64,000 nt of DNA from positions 248,001-312,000 of the forward strand of contig NZ_QZFU01000036.1 in assembly GCF_003598715.1 (NCBI RefSeq), written 5' to 3'. Below are positions 8,723-16,496 of the stretch, in pieces. This DNA comes from Nocardia panacis. Lineage in GTDB: Bacteria; Actinomycetota; Actinomycetes; Mycobacteriales; Mycobacteriaceae. The position numbers and the translations under genes were made by a program. Below the pieces are notes generated by a model. That model did not search any database. It had not been told where the DNA came from and was given only the letters and a program-made list of their open reading frames with translations. Each line of letters begins with the position of its first letter. The stretch's first letter is position 1.

Positions 8723-9010
8723 TCACTCCCGACGTGCCACCCCGCCCGCGTTGGCAGGCCAGTCGCAGTAGCCGGCGTTGCGATTCCACACCAACCCCTG
8801 CGGACACGACTGCAGAGTCCCGACATTATTCTTGCACTGGATATATTTGGTTTGGTCCGCCGGATATCCGAAGTTCCCATCCGGTTTCGGGCAGGCATAG
8901 GCCGCGATCTCGCGCACTTCGGCACGAGCGGGTGACGCGGCGGCGAACAACATCCCGGAACCGGCAAGCAGTGCGGCGACGGGCAGAGCGAGGACACGCA
9001 CGAATTCCAC
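8723..9010 (-). CDS. Secreted chitin-binding peritrophin-A (CBM14)-like peptide
   Basis: This 95-residue precursor has a GTG start (AAGGAG six bases upstream), a Sec signal peptide over about residues 1-31 (hydrophobic ALPVAALLAGSGMLFAAA, cleavage after ARA) and a single mature domain of about 60 residues. That domain has four cysteines and aromatics in CBM14 spacing: YACPKPDGNFGYP, YIQCKNN, QSCPQGLVWN, AGYCDWP. CBM14 domains bind chitin and are mainly known from animals, with scattered actinobacterial copies. Here the domain stands alone without a catalytic module, so it may coat or sense chitin or glycans outside the cell (inference). It is not in an operon. Confidence 0.78.
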   Translation of the reverse strand: MEFVRVLALPVAALLAGSGMLFAAASPARAEVREIAAYACPKPDGNFGYPADQTKYIQCKNNVGTLQSCPQGLVWNRNAGYCDWPANAGGVARRE

Positions 9011-9149
9011 GATCGTCTCCTTCGATTGTTGGTGCAGCCTCCGCATCATCGCATGTGGCAGGTGATCCCGAGGTCGGCTCCGCGGAGTCGATTCGGATCG
9101 TTGTCGCACCGTTCGACCGGCGTTGATCCACCCCTGCGGATTCGTAATC

Positions 9150-9164
9150 GCCTGAATCGCAGGC
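9150..9164. promoter_or_regulatory. Inverted repeat GCCTG-N5-CAGGC upstream of FAD monooxygenase
   Basis: A 5-bp inverted repeat with 5-base spacer lies in the 205-bp divergent region between the chitin-binding gene and the monooxygenase, about 50 bp before the monooxygenase start. It could be an operator, but no local regulator is adjacent. Confidence 0.25.
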
Positions 9165-9215
9165 TAATACGAGTTGTACAGTGGGAAGAGTCGCCGATTC
9201 AGGGAAGGTGTCATC

Positions 9216-10826
9216 GTGGGGGAACGCGTACTGGTGGTGGGCGCCGGACTGGCCGGGCTGGCGAGTGCGGCATTTCTGGCGCGGCGCGGAGTCGAGGTGC
9301 TGCTGGTCGAGCGGCGCTCGGGGACTTCGCTACTGCCCAGGGCGGTCGGCCAGAATCAGCGGACCATGGAATTGCTCGGCTTCGCCGGGATCGCCGACGA
9401 TGTGCCCGGCGTGCGTCCCTCGCAGACCGCGTTCCCGGTCCGGGTCGCGGCCACCGCGACCGGCCCGACCCTCCGCGAGATCCTTCCCGAAGCCGTTGAT
9501 CCGCGCGTGGATTCACTGTCCCCCGCTCTCATCGGAACCCTGGGACAGGAGAAGTTGGAGCCCGTGCTGCGCGCGCACGCCGAGAAGTACGGTGCGGAAC
9601 TGTGTTTCGATACCGAACTGGTGTCCTTCGATCAGGACTCGGACGGCGTCACCGCCGTACTGCGTTGGGGAGCCGATACCACGACGGTTCGGGCCGCCTA
9701 TCTCGTTGCCGCCGACGGCAATCGCAGCGGTATCCGCTCGGCGCTGGGCATCGACCGGCACGGCCCCGGCGGCCTGGCCCACAATGTGAGCATTATCTTC
9801 GACGCCGATTTGCGAGAGGCGCTCGCCGCGCATCCATTCGGGCTCACGGTGCTCCACAATGACTATGCCCCCGGCATTTTCATCACTCTCGACCATGCGA
9901 TCGATCGCCACCTGCTGAGCGTCGGCTACGACCCCGCCGCCGGGCAGTCACTCGAGAGCTTCACTCCGGAACGCTGTGTCGAGCTGATTCGCCTGGTCAC
10001 CGAATCCCCTGTGCTGCAACCGCGAATCCAGTTGATCCAACCGTGGGAGACCGCGGCCGCGGTTGCCGACCGCTTTCGCGACGGCCGGATCCTCCTCGCG
10101 GGTGACGCGGCGAAGGTCACCCCGCCCAGTGGAGGTCTCGGCGGCAATACCGCCATCGGCGACGCCTACGACCTGTCCTGGAAGCTCGCCGCGGTTCTGA
10201 AAACAACCGCGGGTCCTGGCCTGCTCGATACCTATGACGCCGAACGGCGTCCCATCGCCGACCGTGTCATTACCGAGGCGCTGCGCCTGCTGTCGGCGCG
10301 CACCCCGGCTCTCGCCGATCCGTCCGTTGTCGCCGAGGCGAGCACGACGGTCACCGAGGATTCCTCCGCCACCGACCGCAGGCGCCTGACGGAGCTGGTT
10401 CTCGGTTTTCGCTACCGCTCCTCGGCGATACTCGCCGCGGATCCCGCCGACAGCGAAGATCCCTACAACCCCACCGGCCGCCCCGGTTTCCGCGCACCCC
10501 ACATCCGACTCCGGCGCGACGATGAGACCTTCTCCACCGTAGACCTTTTCGGCGATACCTTCGCACTGCTCACCGGTCCGGACGGCCACCTCTGGACCGA
10601 TGCGGCAGCGCAGGCCGCCGAGCGTCTTCGGATCATGCTTCCCACTCATCCGATCGGCGATCAACTGACCGATATCGACGGCGACTTCCTCCGCCGATAC
10701 GGCATCGGCCCCTCCGGTGCGACCCTGATCCGCCCCGACGGTGTCATCGCCTGGCGCAGCCCCGAGACACCCGAGCATCCCACCGATGTCCTGATCGAAG
10801 TTCTCACCGCGATTCTGGCGCGATAG
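9216..10826 (+). CDS. FAD-dependent monooxygenase (aromatic hydroxylase type)
   Basis: This 536-residue group A flavoprotein hydroxylase of the PheA/TfdB/polyketide-hydroxylase type has an N-terminal Rossmann motif VVGAGLAGLASAAFLARRG (GxGxxG), AADGNRSGIR (DG motif) and a second FAD site GRILLAGDAAKVTPPSGGLGGNTAIGDAYDLSWKL, represented by LAGDAAKVTPPSGG. A C-terminal thioredoxin-like region follows, ending IEVLTAILAR. It would insert one oxygen into an aromatic or polyketide substrate using NAD(P)H. The GTG start at 9216 follows AGGGAAGG; an upstream ATG extension to 9174 lacks support. It is monocistronic. Confidence 0.87.
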   Translation: MGERVLVVGAGLAGLASAAFLARRGVEVLLVERRSGTSLLPRAVGQNQRTMELLGFAGIADDVPGVRPSQTAFPVRVAATATGPTLREILPEAVDPRVDSLSPALIGTLGQEKLEPVLRAHAEKYGAELCFDTELVSFDQDSDGVTAVLRWGADTTTVRAAYLVAADGNRSGIRSALGIDRHGPGGLAHNVSIIFDADLREALAAHPFGLTVLHNDYAPGIFITLDHAIDRHLLSVGYDPAAGQSLESFTPERCVELIRLVTESPVLQPRIQLIQPWETAAAVADRFRDGRILLAGDAAKVTPPSGGLGGNTAIGDAYDLSWKLAAVLKTTAGPGLLDTYDAERRPIADRVITEALRLLSARTPALADPSVVAEASTTVTEDSSATDRRRLTELVLGFRYRSSAILAADPADSEDPYNPTGRPGFRAPHIRLRRDDETFSTVDLFGDTFALLTGPDGHLWTDAAAQAAERLRIMLPTHPIGDQLTDIDGDFLRRYGIGPSGATLIRPDGVIAWRSPETPEHPTDVLIEVLTAILAR

Positions 10827-10853
10827 TCGCGGATTCTGCCCCGTCCCGGAACT

Positions 10854-10868
10854 CCTTGGTGCACAAGG
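10854..10868. promoter_or_regulatory. Palindrome CCTTG-GTGCA-CAAGG before ABC operon
   Basis: A 5-bp inverted repeat around GTGCA lies 91 bp upstream of the ABC importer operon and is followed by TATTAG, a possible -10. It is a candidate operator with weak evidence. Confidence 0.3.
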
Positions 10869-10958
10869 TATTAGGTGTCGCGCATTTCGGTGCCGGATCA
10901 GGCCCGCAATGAGATGCTGGTCGAGCGAGTGTCGCGACGAGTCGACCGGGGTGAGGTC

Positions 10959-11921
10959 ATGAGGACGTTCTGGTTTCGGAGTCGAGCGCTGGCGGCCCTC
11001 GCCTTCGCCTGCGCACTGCTGCTCACCGCGTGCGGCGGCGCTACCGAGCAGAGCGGGCCGAAAACGCACCTCACCATCGGCGCGCTACCGATCCTGGACG
11101 ACGCGCCCCTGTTCATCGCGGTGCAGGAGGGGTTCTTCAAACAGGAGGGCCTGACGGTGAGCACCAAGATCGTCGCCCAGAGCACCCAGGCGCTGCCCAG
11201 CCTGCTGCACGGTGATATCGATATCATCAGCGGCGGCAACTATGTCTCCTATTTTCAGGGAAACGCCCGCGGCGCCTTCGACGTTCAGGTTCTCGCCGCC
11301 GCCTCCACCTGCGCGTCCGACGCGTTCGGCGTTCTGACGCTGCCGGATTCGGGTGTGCGCACGCCTGCGGATCTGGCGGGCAAGAAGATCGCGGTCAATC
11401 TCGTCAACAATGTGCAGACCCTGCTCGGTGACACGCTCTTGAAATCGTCCGGGATCGATACCGGCGGCATCCACTACGTGCAGATCCCTTTCGCCGAGAT
11501 GGATCGCGCGCTCAGCGCGCACCAGGTCGACGCGATCAGCGTGGTCGAGCCGTTCCTCAGCGGCGCGCAGCACAGCGGCGCGGTCCAGGTGATGTCCCTG
11601 TGCACCGGCCCCACCGAGAAATTCCCGCTCTCCGGGTATTTCGCGACGCGGGACTGGGTCGGCAAGAATCCGCTGGCCGCGCGGGCCTTCCAGCGCGCCA
11701 TGGCCCGCGCCCAACAGGTGGCCACCGACAATCGTGCCGCCGTGGAGCGGATCATTCCCACCTACACCGCCATCGGCGCGCAGGACGCCCAGCGCATTCG
11801 GCTCGGCGGCTATCCGGTCGGCACCGACGCCGAGCAGTTGCAGCGCGTCGCGGATCTGATGAAGCAGGGCGGCATGCTCGACGCGCCCCTGGATGTGCGC
11901 CCCCTCATCTACCACCCGTAG
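10959..11921 (+). CDS. ABC transporter substrate-binding lipoprotein (SsuA/NMT1-like)
   Basis: This 320-residue exported lipoprotein has a signal sequence (RSRALAALAFACALLL) and lipobox LTAC with Cys about residue 26. The mature part is a periplasmic-binding type II fold of the sulfonate/nitrate/taurine/thiamine-precursor group: LTIGALPILDDAPLFIAVQEGFF, then LPSLLHGDIDI and DAISVVEPF. Members bind organosulfonates, nitrate, aromatic acids or HMP. The ligand here is not predictable. It is the first gene of a four-gene importer operon with the ATPase eight bases downstream. Confidence 0.9.
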   Translation: MRTFWFRSRALAALAFACALLLTACGGATEQSGPKTHLTIGALPILDDAPLFIAVQEGFFKQEGLTVSTKIVAQSTQALPSLLHGDIDIISGGNYVSYFQGNARGAFDVQVLAAASTCASDAFGVLTLPDSGVRTPADLAGKKIAVNLVNNVQTLLGDTLLKSSGIDTGGIHYVQIPFAEMDRALSAHQVDAISVVEPFLSGAQHSGAVQVMSLCTGPTEKFPLSGYFATRDWVGKNPLAARAFQRAMARAQQVATDNRAAVERIIPTYTAIGAQDAQRIRLGGYPVGTDAEQLQRVADLMKQGGMLDAPLDVRPLIYHP

Positions 11922-11928
11922 GAGCCGC

Positions 11929-12726
11929 ATGCTCGAGGTAAGCGAACTGACCCACGCCTACGGGGCGAAAGGCAAGTCCCATCAGGCACTCTCGGGCCTG
12001 AGCCTGACGGTGGCGCGCGGCGAGTTGGCGAGTGTGGTCGGGCCGTCCGGATGCGGGAAGTCGACGCTGCTGCGCTGCGTCTGCGGGCTGACGCGTCCCG
12101 ATGGCGGGCGGATCACCGTGGACGGCACCCTCGTCACGCAGGTGCCCGAAGGGCTGGCGATCGTCTTCCAGGACTACAGCCGCTCCCTGTTTCCATGGCT
12201 CGACGTGCGGGATAATGTCGCACTTCCCTTGCGCCGCAGCGTGCATGGCCGCCGCAGCCGTCGGGAGGCGGCGCAGGCCGCGCTCGACGCGGTGGGGCTC
12301 GCGGAGGCGGCGCGGCGCTATCCCTGGCAGCTCTCGGGGGGTATGCAGCAGCGGGTCGCCATCGCGCGCGCCCTGGCCTACGAGCCGCGGCTGCTGCTGA
12401 TGGATGAGCCCTTCGGCTCGGTGGACGCGCAGACCAGGGAGGATCTGGAGGATCTGCTGCTGCGGGTGCGCGCGGAGCGCGCGATCACCATCGTGCTGGT
12501 CACCCACGATATCGACGAGAGCGTCTACGTGGGCGATCGGGTGCTGGTGCTCAGTCGCGCACCGGGCCGGGTGATCGCGGACCTGCCCGTCGACCTGCCC
12601 CGCGAACGGGACCAGATCGGCACCCGAGAACTGCCCGAATTCGTTCGGCTGCGCGCCGAGGTGGGGCGTTTGATTCGCGGCCGCCCAGCCGAAATCGCCC
12701 GCACCGCGACGGATGAGCGCCGATGA
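11929..12726 (+). CDS. ABC transporter ATP-binding protein (SsuB/TauB type)
   Basis: This 265-residue ATPase has Walker A GPSGCGKST, Q-loop FQDYSRSLFPW, signature LSGGMQQR and Walker B LLLMDEPFGSVD, followed by the switch His in LVTHDIDESV. The SLFPWLDVRDNV sequence after the Q-loop is typical of nitrate/sulfonate importers. ATG 11929 follows GGAG. The stop overlaps the next start (ATGA). Confidence 0.94.
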   Translation: MLEVSELTHAYGAKGKSHQALSGLSLTVARGELASVVGPSGCGKSTLLRCVCGLTRPDGGRITVDGTLVTQVPEGLAIVFQDYSRSLFPWLDVRDNVALPLRRSVHGRRSRREAAQAALDAVGLAEAARRYPWQLSGGMQQRVAIARALAYEPRLLLMDEPFGSVDAQTREDLEDLLLRVRAERAITIVLVTHDIDESVYVGDRVLVLSRAPGRVIADLPVDLPRERDQIGTRELPEFVRLRAEVGRLIRGRPAEIARTATDERR

Positions 12727-13496
12727 GCATGGTGGGCCTGCGGCGCGGCGCGACCGGCGTGGTGGTGCTGCTCGTCCTCGCGGAAGTCCTCGCCCGCACC
12801 GGAACAGTGCACCTACCACCGGCATCGACCGTGCTGGACAGGGCGTTTCGACTGCTGGGCGACGCGGGATTCCGCGCCGATCTCGTCGCTACCGTAAGGG
12901 CCTGGGCCATCGGGACTTTCCTCGCGGTGCTGGTCGCGGTGCCCGTCGGGCTGGTCCTCGGCAGTCTGCCCGTGGTGCGGACGGCCACCCGCGCGATCGT
13001 GGAACTGCTGCGGCCGATTCCGTCGGTGGCGCTGATTCCGTTGGCCGGGTTGGTCATCGGGTCCGGATTGCCGATGACGGTCGCGCTGATCGTCTACGGC
13101 GCGGTCTGGCCGGTGCTGTTCAACACGATCTACGGACTCGACAGCGTGGATCCGCTGGCCAAGCAGACGCTGCGTTCCTTCGGATTCTCGCCCGCGAGCG
13201 TGCTGCTGCGGGTCTCGCTGCCCAGCGCGGCGCCGTTCATCGCCACCGGAATTCGACTCGCCTCATCGATCGCGATCATCCTCGCCGTCGGCACCGGCAT
13301 TGTGGCGGGCCGAATGAACGGTTCCGGTCTGGGCGCGTTCATCGCCGACGCCGATTCCGGTGCGGGCAATACCGCGTTGGTCTTGGCCGCCACGCTGTGG
13401 GCGGGGATTCTCGGTGTGGTGCTCGATATCCTCGCCGTGGCGGCGGAGCGCCGAATCTTCCACTGGCACAGCGCCTATGCCGGAGCCGTCGAATGA
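12723..13496 (+). CDS. ABC transporter permease (BPD type, SsuC-like) 1
   Basis: This 257-residue integral membrane permease has about six helices and the cytoplasmic EAA-type loop near SFGFSPASVLLRVSLPSAAP (FGFSPASVLLRVSLP). The PIPSVALIPL segment is characteristic of SsuC/TauC permeases. Its start overlaps the ATPase stop and its stop overlaps the second permease gene. Two distinct permeases imply a heterodimeric channel, which differs from the usual SsuC homodimer. Confidence 0.9.
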   Translation: MSMVGLRRGATGVVVLLVLAEVLARTGTVHLPPASTVLDRAFRLLGDAGFRADLVATVRAWAIGTFLAVLVAVPVGLVLGSLPVVRTATRAIVELLRPIPSVALIPLAGLVIGSGLPMTVALIVYGAVWPVLFNTIYGLDSVDPLAKQTLRSFGFSPASVLLRVSLPSAAPFIATGIRLASSIAIILAVGTGIVAGRMNGSGLGAFIADADSGAGNTALVLAATLWAGILGVVLDILAVAAERRIFHWHSAYAGAVE

Positions 13497-14263
13497 GAGC
13501 GGCGCTGTGGCGGTGGGTGGTTCTGGTGGCCGGTCTCGGAGTGTGGCAGGTATGGGCGCTCGCGGCGCGCAGCCCGTTCTTCCCGCCGCCCGACCGGATC
13601 GCGGCGCGCATGTACCGAATGTGGTTCTCCGGACCGGTTTCCCACCTGTTCCTCACCTCCGGCGCGCTCGGCAATATCGTGCCGAGTCTGCTGCGGATCG
13701 GCCTCGGCTTCGGGTTGGCCGCCGTCGTCGGGATCGCGGCGGGCATCGCGGTGGGCCGCTCCCCCGTCGCGGCCGGGTATCTCGAGCCGATCCTGCGGTT
13801 CTGTCGGGCACTGCCGGTGGTGGCGCTGGTGCCCGTATTCCTGGTCCTGTTCCGCATCGGCACCCAAATGGAGGTGGCGGCCATCGCATTCGGCTCGGTG
13901 TGGCCGGTGCTGATCAACACCGCCGCCGGGGCCGCAGCGGTGGATCCGGTCCAGGTCCAGACCGCGCGGGTTTTTCGGCTCTCCCGGCGAGAACGGTTGA
14001 CCGCGTTGGTCATTCCGGCCTCGCTGCCGAAGATCTTCGCCGGTCTGCGCATCGGGATGTCCATCGCGCTGATCATGATGGTGATCTCCGAACTCGTCGG
14101 CGCCACCGACGGGATCGGCTATCAGCTCAATGACGCGTCCACCTCGTTCGATCTGCCGAGTCTGTGGGCGGCGATCGCACTGCTCGGCATACTGGGTTAT
14201 CTGCTCAACGGTCTGTTGCTGGTGCTCGAACGGCGATTGCTGGTTTGGGAAGCGTCCCGTTGA
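13493..14263 (+). CDS. ABC transporter permease (BPD type, SsuC-like) 2
   Basis: This 256-residue permease is paralogous to the preceding one: N-terminal helix, ALPVVALVPVFLVLFRIG, an EAA loop in FRLSRRERLTALVIPASLPKIFAGLR (RLTALVIPASLPKI) and about six membrane helices. It overlaps the first permease by four bases. With the lipoprotein and ATPase it completes the importer. The lactate 2-monooxygenase gene follows 90 bp later and may use the imported acid, though that is only proximity. Confidence 0.9.
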   Translation: MRAALWRWVVLVAGLGVWQVWALAARSPFFPPPDRIAARMYRMWFSGPVSHLFLTSGALGNIVPSLLRIGLGFGLAAVVGIAAGIAVGRSPVAAGYLEPILRFCRALPVVALVPVFLVLFRIGTQMEVAAIAFGSVWPVLINTAAGAAAVDPVQVQTARVFRLSRRERLTALVIPASLPKIFAGLRIGMSIALIMMVISELVGATDGIGYQLNDASTSFDLPSLWAAIALLGILGYLLNGLLLVLERRLLVWEASR

Positions 14264-14353
14264 TCAGGTGTACGACACGGGGCGGGCACCCGGTCGACGG
14301 TCAGGTAGGCGGCACCCTTCAGAATGGGGCACGACCCGGTGACCGAAAGGGCG

Positions 14354-15541
14354 ATGATTCACATGGACGCGAAATCCCAGGGACAGTACGCGGATTACCA
14401 GAACGAGATCTACTTCGGTGGACTCCTCGGCGTGCAACCCACCCTGCCGATGGACTACGCCGAACTGGAAGCGCGGGCGAGGGCGGCATTGCCGCCCTCG
14501 GTGCTGTCCTACGTGGCGGGCGGCGCGGGCGAGGAGACCACCCAGCGGGCCAATGTGACGGCCTTCGAGCGCTGGGGGCTGATACCTCGGATGCTGGTCG
14601 GCGCCAAGCACCGCGATCTGTCCGTCGACCTGTTCGGACAGCGCCTGCCCTCGCCGCTGTTCATGGCTCCCGTCGGTGTGCTCGGCATCTGCGCGCAGGA
14701 CGGTCACGGCGACCTGGCCACCGCCCGCGCCGCCGCCAAGAGCGGCGTTCCGATGATCGCCTCCACCCTCACCAACGACCCGATGGAACAGGTGGCCGCC
14801 GAATTCGGTGACACCCCCGGATTTTTCCAGCTCTACACCCCGACCGACCGCGCGCTGGCCGAAAGTCTGGTGCGGCGCGCCGAGGCCGCCGGATACAAAG
14901 GCATCGTCGTCACCCTCGACACCTGGATTCCGGGTTGGCGTCCCCGCGACCTCGCGACAAGCAACTTCCCGCAGTTGCGCGGCCACGCCCTGGCCAACTA
15001 CACCTCCGATCCGGTCTTCCGCGCCCGTCTCGCCAAAACCCCGCAGGAGGATCCGCGCGCCGCCATCCTCGAATGGATCCAACTCTTCGGCAATCCCCTC
15101 ACCTGGGACGACCTGCCCTGGCTGCGTTCGCTCACGGACCTGCCGCTGATCCTCAAAGGACTGTGCCACCCGGACGATGTCCGCCGCGCCAAAGACGGTG
15201 GCGTGGACGGCATCTACTGCTCCACCCACGGTGGCCGCCAAGCCAATGGCGGCCTGCCCGCCCTTGAAGCACTGCCCGGTGTGGTCGAGGCCGCAGGCGA
15301 CCTCCCCGTTCTGTTCGACTCCGGCATCCGCTCCGGCGCCGACATCATCAAAGCGCTGGCGCTCGGCGCGACCGCTGTCGGCGTCGGCCGCCCCTACACC
15401 TACGGCCTGGCCATCGGCGGCACCGACGGCATCGTCCACGTCCTGCGTTCCCTGCTGGCCGAAACCGACCTCATCATGGCCGTGGACGGCTACCCGACCC
15501 TCGATTCCCTCCGCGTCCCCGGAGCGCTCCGACGGTTGTGA
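14354..15541 (+). CDS. Lactate 2-monooxygenase / FMN-dependent alpha-hydroxy-acid oxidase
   Basis: This 395-residue TIM-barrel FMN enzyme resembles mycobacterial lactate 2-monooxygenase, which turns L-lactate plus oxygen into acetate, CO2 and water. Visible are FFQLYTPTDR, VVTLDTWIPGWRPRDL, PLILKGL with the FMN-binding Lys, the catalytic block STHGGRQANGGLPAL with the base His and substrate-binding Arg, and LFDSGIRSGADIIKALALGA for phosphate binding. The extra loop after WIPGWRPRDL is typical of the monooxygenase subgroup. The usual SNHGG is STHGG here. ATG 14354 follows GAAAGGG closely; ATG 14363 is an alternative. It converges with the SDR gene. Confidence 0.88.
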   Translation: MIHMDAKSQGQYADYQNEIYFGGLLGVQPTLPMDYAELEARARAALPPSVLSYVAGGAGEETTQRANVTAFERWGLIPRMLVGAKHRDLSVDLFGQRLPSPLFMAPVGVLGICAQDGHGDLATARAAAKSGVPMIASTLTNDPMEQVAAEFGDTPGFFQLYTPTDRALAESLVRRAEAAGYKGIVVTLDTWIPGWRPRDLATSNFPQLRGHALANYTSDPVFRARLAKTPQEDPRAAILEWIQLFGNPLTWDDLPWLRSLTDLPLILKGLCHPDDVRRAKDGGVDGIYCSTHGGRQANGGLPALEALPGVVEAAGDLPVLFDSGIRSGADIIKALALGATAVGVGRPYTYGLAIGGTDGIVHVLRSLLAETDLIMAVDGYPTLDSLRVPGALRRL

Positions 15542-15548
15542 CCAACGC

Positions 15549-16319
15549 TCAGAACATGCGGGGTTGCCCATTGGAGGCGGTGAGCCCACCGTCCACCGGA
15601 ATGTGCACTCCGGTCAGGTAACCCGCGTCCGGACTCGCGAGAAATGCGATCACCGCCGCCACCTCCTCCGGTTCGGCGATGCGCCGCATGGGAATTCGCT
15701 GTGTGAACGCCGACACGGCGGGCTCGCTGTCGAGTATCGGCCCGGCGAGCGGGGTTCGGGTCAGACTCGGATGCACCGCGTTGACCCGAACCCCCTCGGC
15801 GGCATGATCGAGCGCCATCGCGTTGGTCAGATTGACCAACGCCCCTTTGGCGGCGTTGTAGGCGGCCAAACCCCAGTTGCCGCCCAACCCGGACAGCGAC
15901 CCGACATTCACGATGCACCCGCCGACCTCCCGCAGCCACGGCAGCGCGGCGCGCGAGGCATGGAAGACGCCGTCGACATCGATGGCGAAGGTGCGCCGCC
16001 AATCCGCCGGGTCGATCTGCTCGACGGTGCCGCCCAGACCGATGGCCGCGTTGTTGACCAGCACATCGATCCGACCGAATTCTCCTGCCACCGCATCGAT
16101 CAGCGCGGCGACCGAGGATTGATCGGCGACATCGGCGGTGCGCGCCACGATGGTGGCTCCGTCGGCCGCTTCGGCCGCGGTCTGCTTCAACTTGCCCTCG
16201 GTCCGTCCGACAACGACCACCGTCGCCCCCTCGCCCGCGAAGCGGTGCGCGGTGGCCGCGCCGATCCCGGAACCTCCCCCGGTGACCAGGACGACCTTGT
16301 TCGCGAATCGTCGACTCAC
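15549..16319 (-). CDS. SDR-family oxidoreductase (3-oxoacyl-ACP reductase-like)
   Basis: This 256-residue classical SDR has TGGGSGIG, NNAAIG, catalytic Ser in VGSLSG, YNAAKGA (Tyr/Lys) and the C-terminal TGVHIPVDGG motif. The GTG start at 16319 is set by GAGAGGAG five bases upstream; the longer frame to 16334 is not supported. Seven bases separate its stop from that of the lactate monooxygenase gene. The substrate is unknown. It lies downstream of the PKS gene on the same strand, 177 bp away, so a role in polyketide tailoring is possible but not shown. Confidence 0.86.
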   Translation of the reverse strand: MSRRFANKVVLVTGGGSGIGAATAHRFAGEGATVVVVGRTEGKLKQTAAEAADGATIVARTADVADQSSVAALIDAVAGEFGRIDVLVNNAAIGLGGTVEQIDPADWRRTFAIDVDGVFHASRAALPWLREVGGCIVNVGSLSGLGGNWGLAAYNAAKGALVNLTNAMALDHAAEGVRVNAVHPSLTRTPLAGPILDSEPAVSAFTQRIPMRRIAEPEEVAAVIAFLASPDAGYLTGVHIPVDGGLTASNGQPRMF

Positions 16320-16496
16320 GCCGACTCCTCTCACGCAGCTGTTTGTGCACCAACGACTTCGCCGGCGTCCGCGATCCTAGCCATCGAATGGGCTTCGCGC
16401 GGAACAGCTCTCGCTCAGCGGACCCTCGCGCTATTTCCCGGTCGCCGTCGGCCGCGACACCAGCGCTTTCACGAATCCGAGGCCGACGACCAGCGC

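Noticed and set aside
16340..16496. Small plus-strand gene between the SDR and PKS genes
   Set aside because: The open frame is Arg/Ser-rich, runs antisense into PKS sequence and has no ribosome-binding site.
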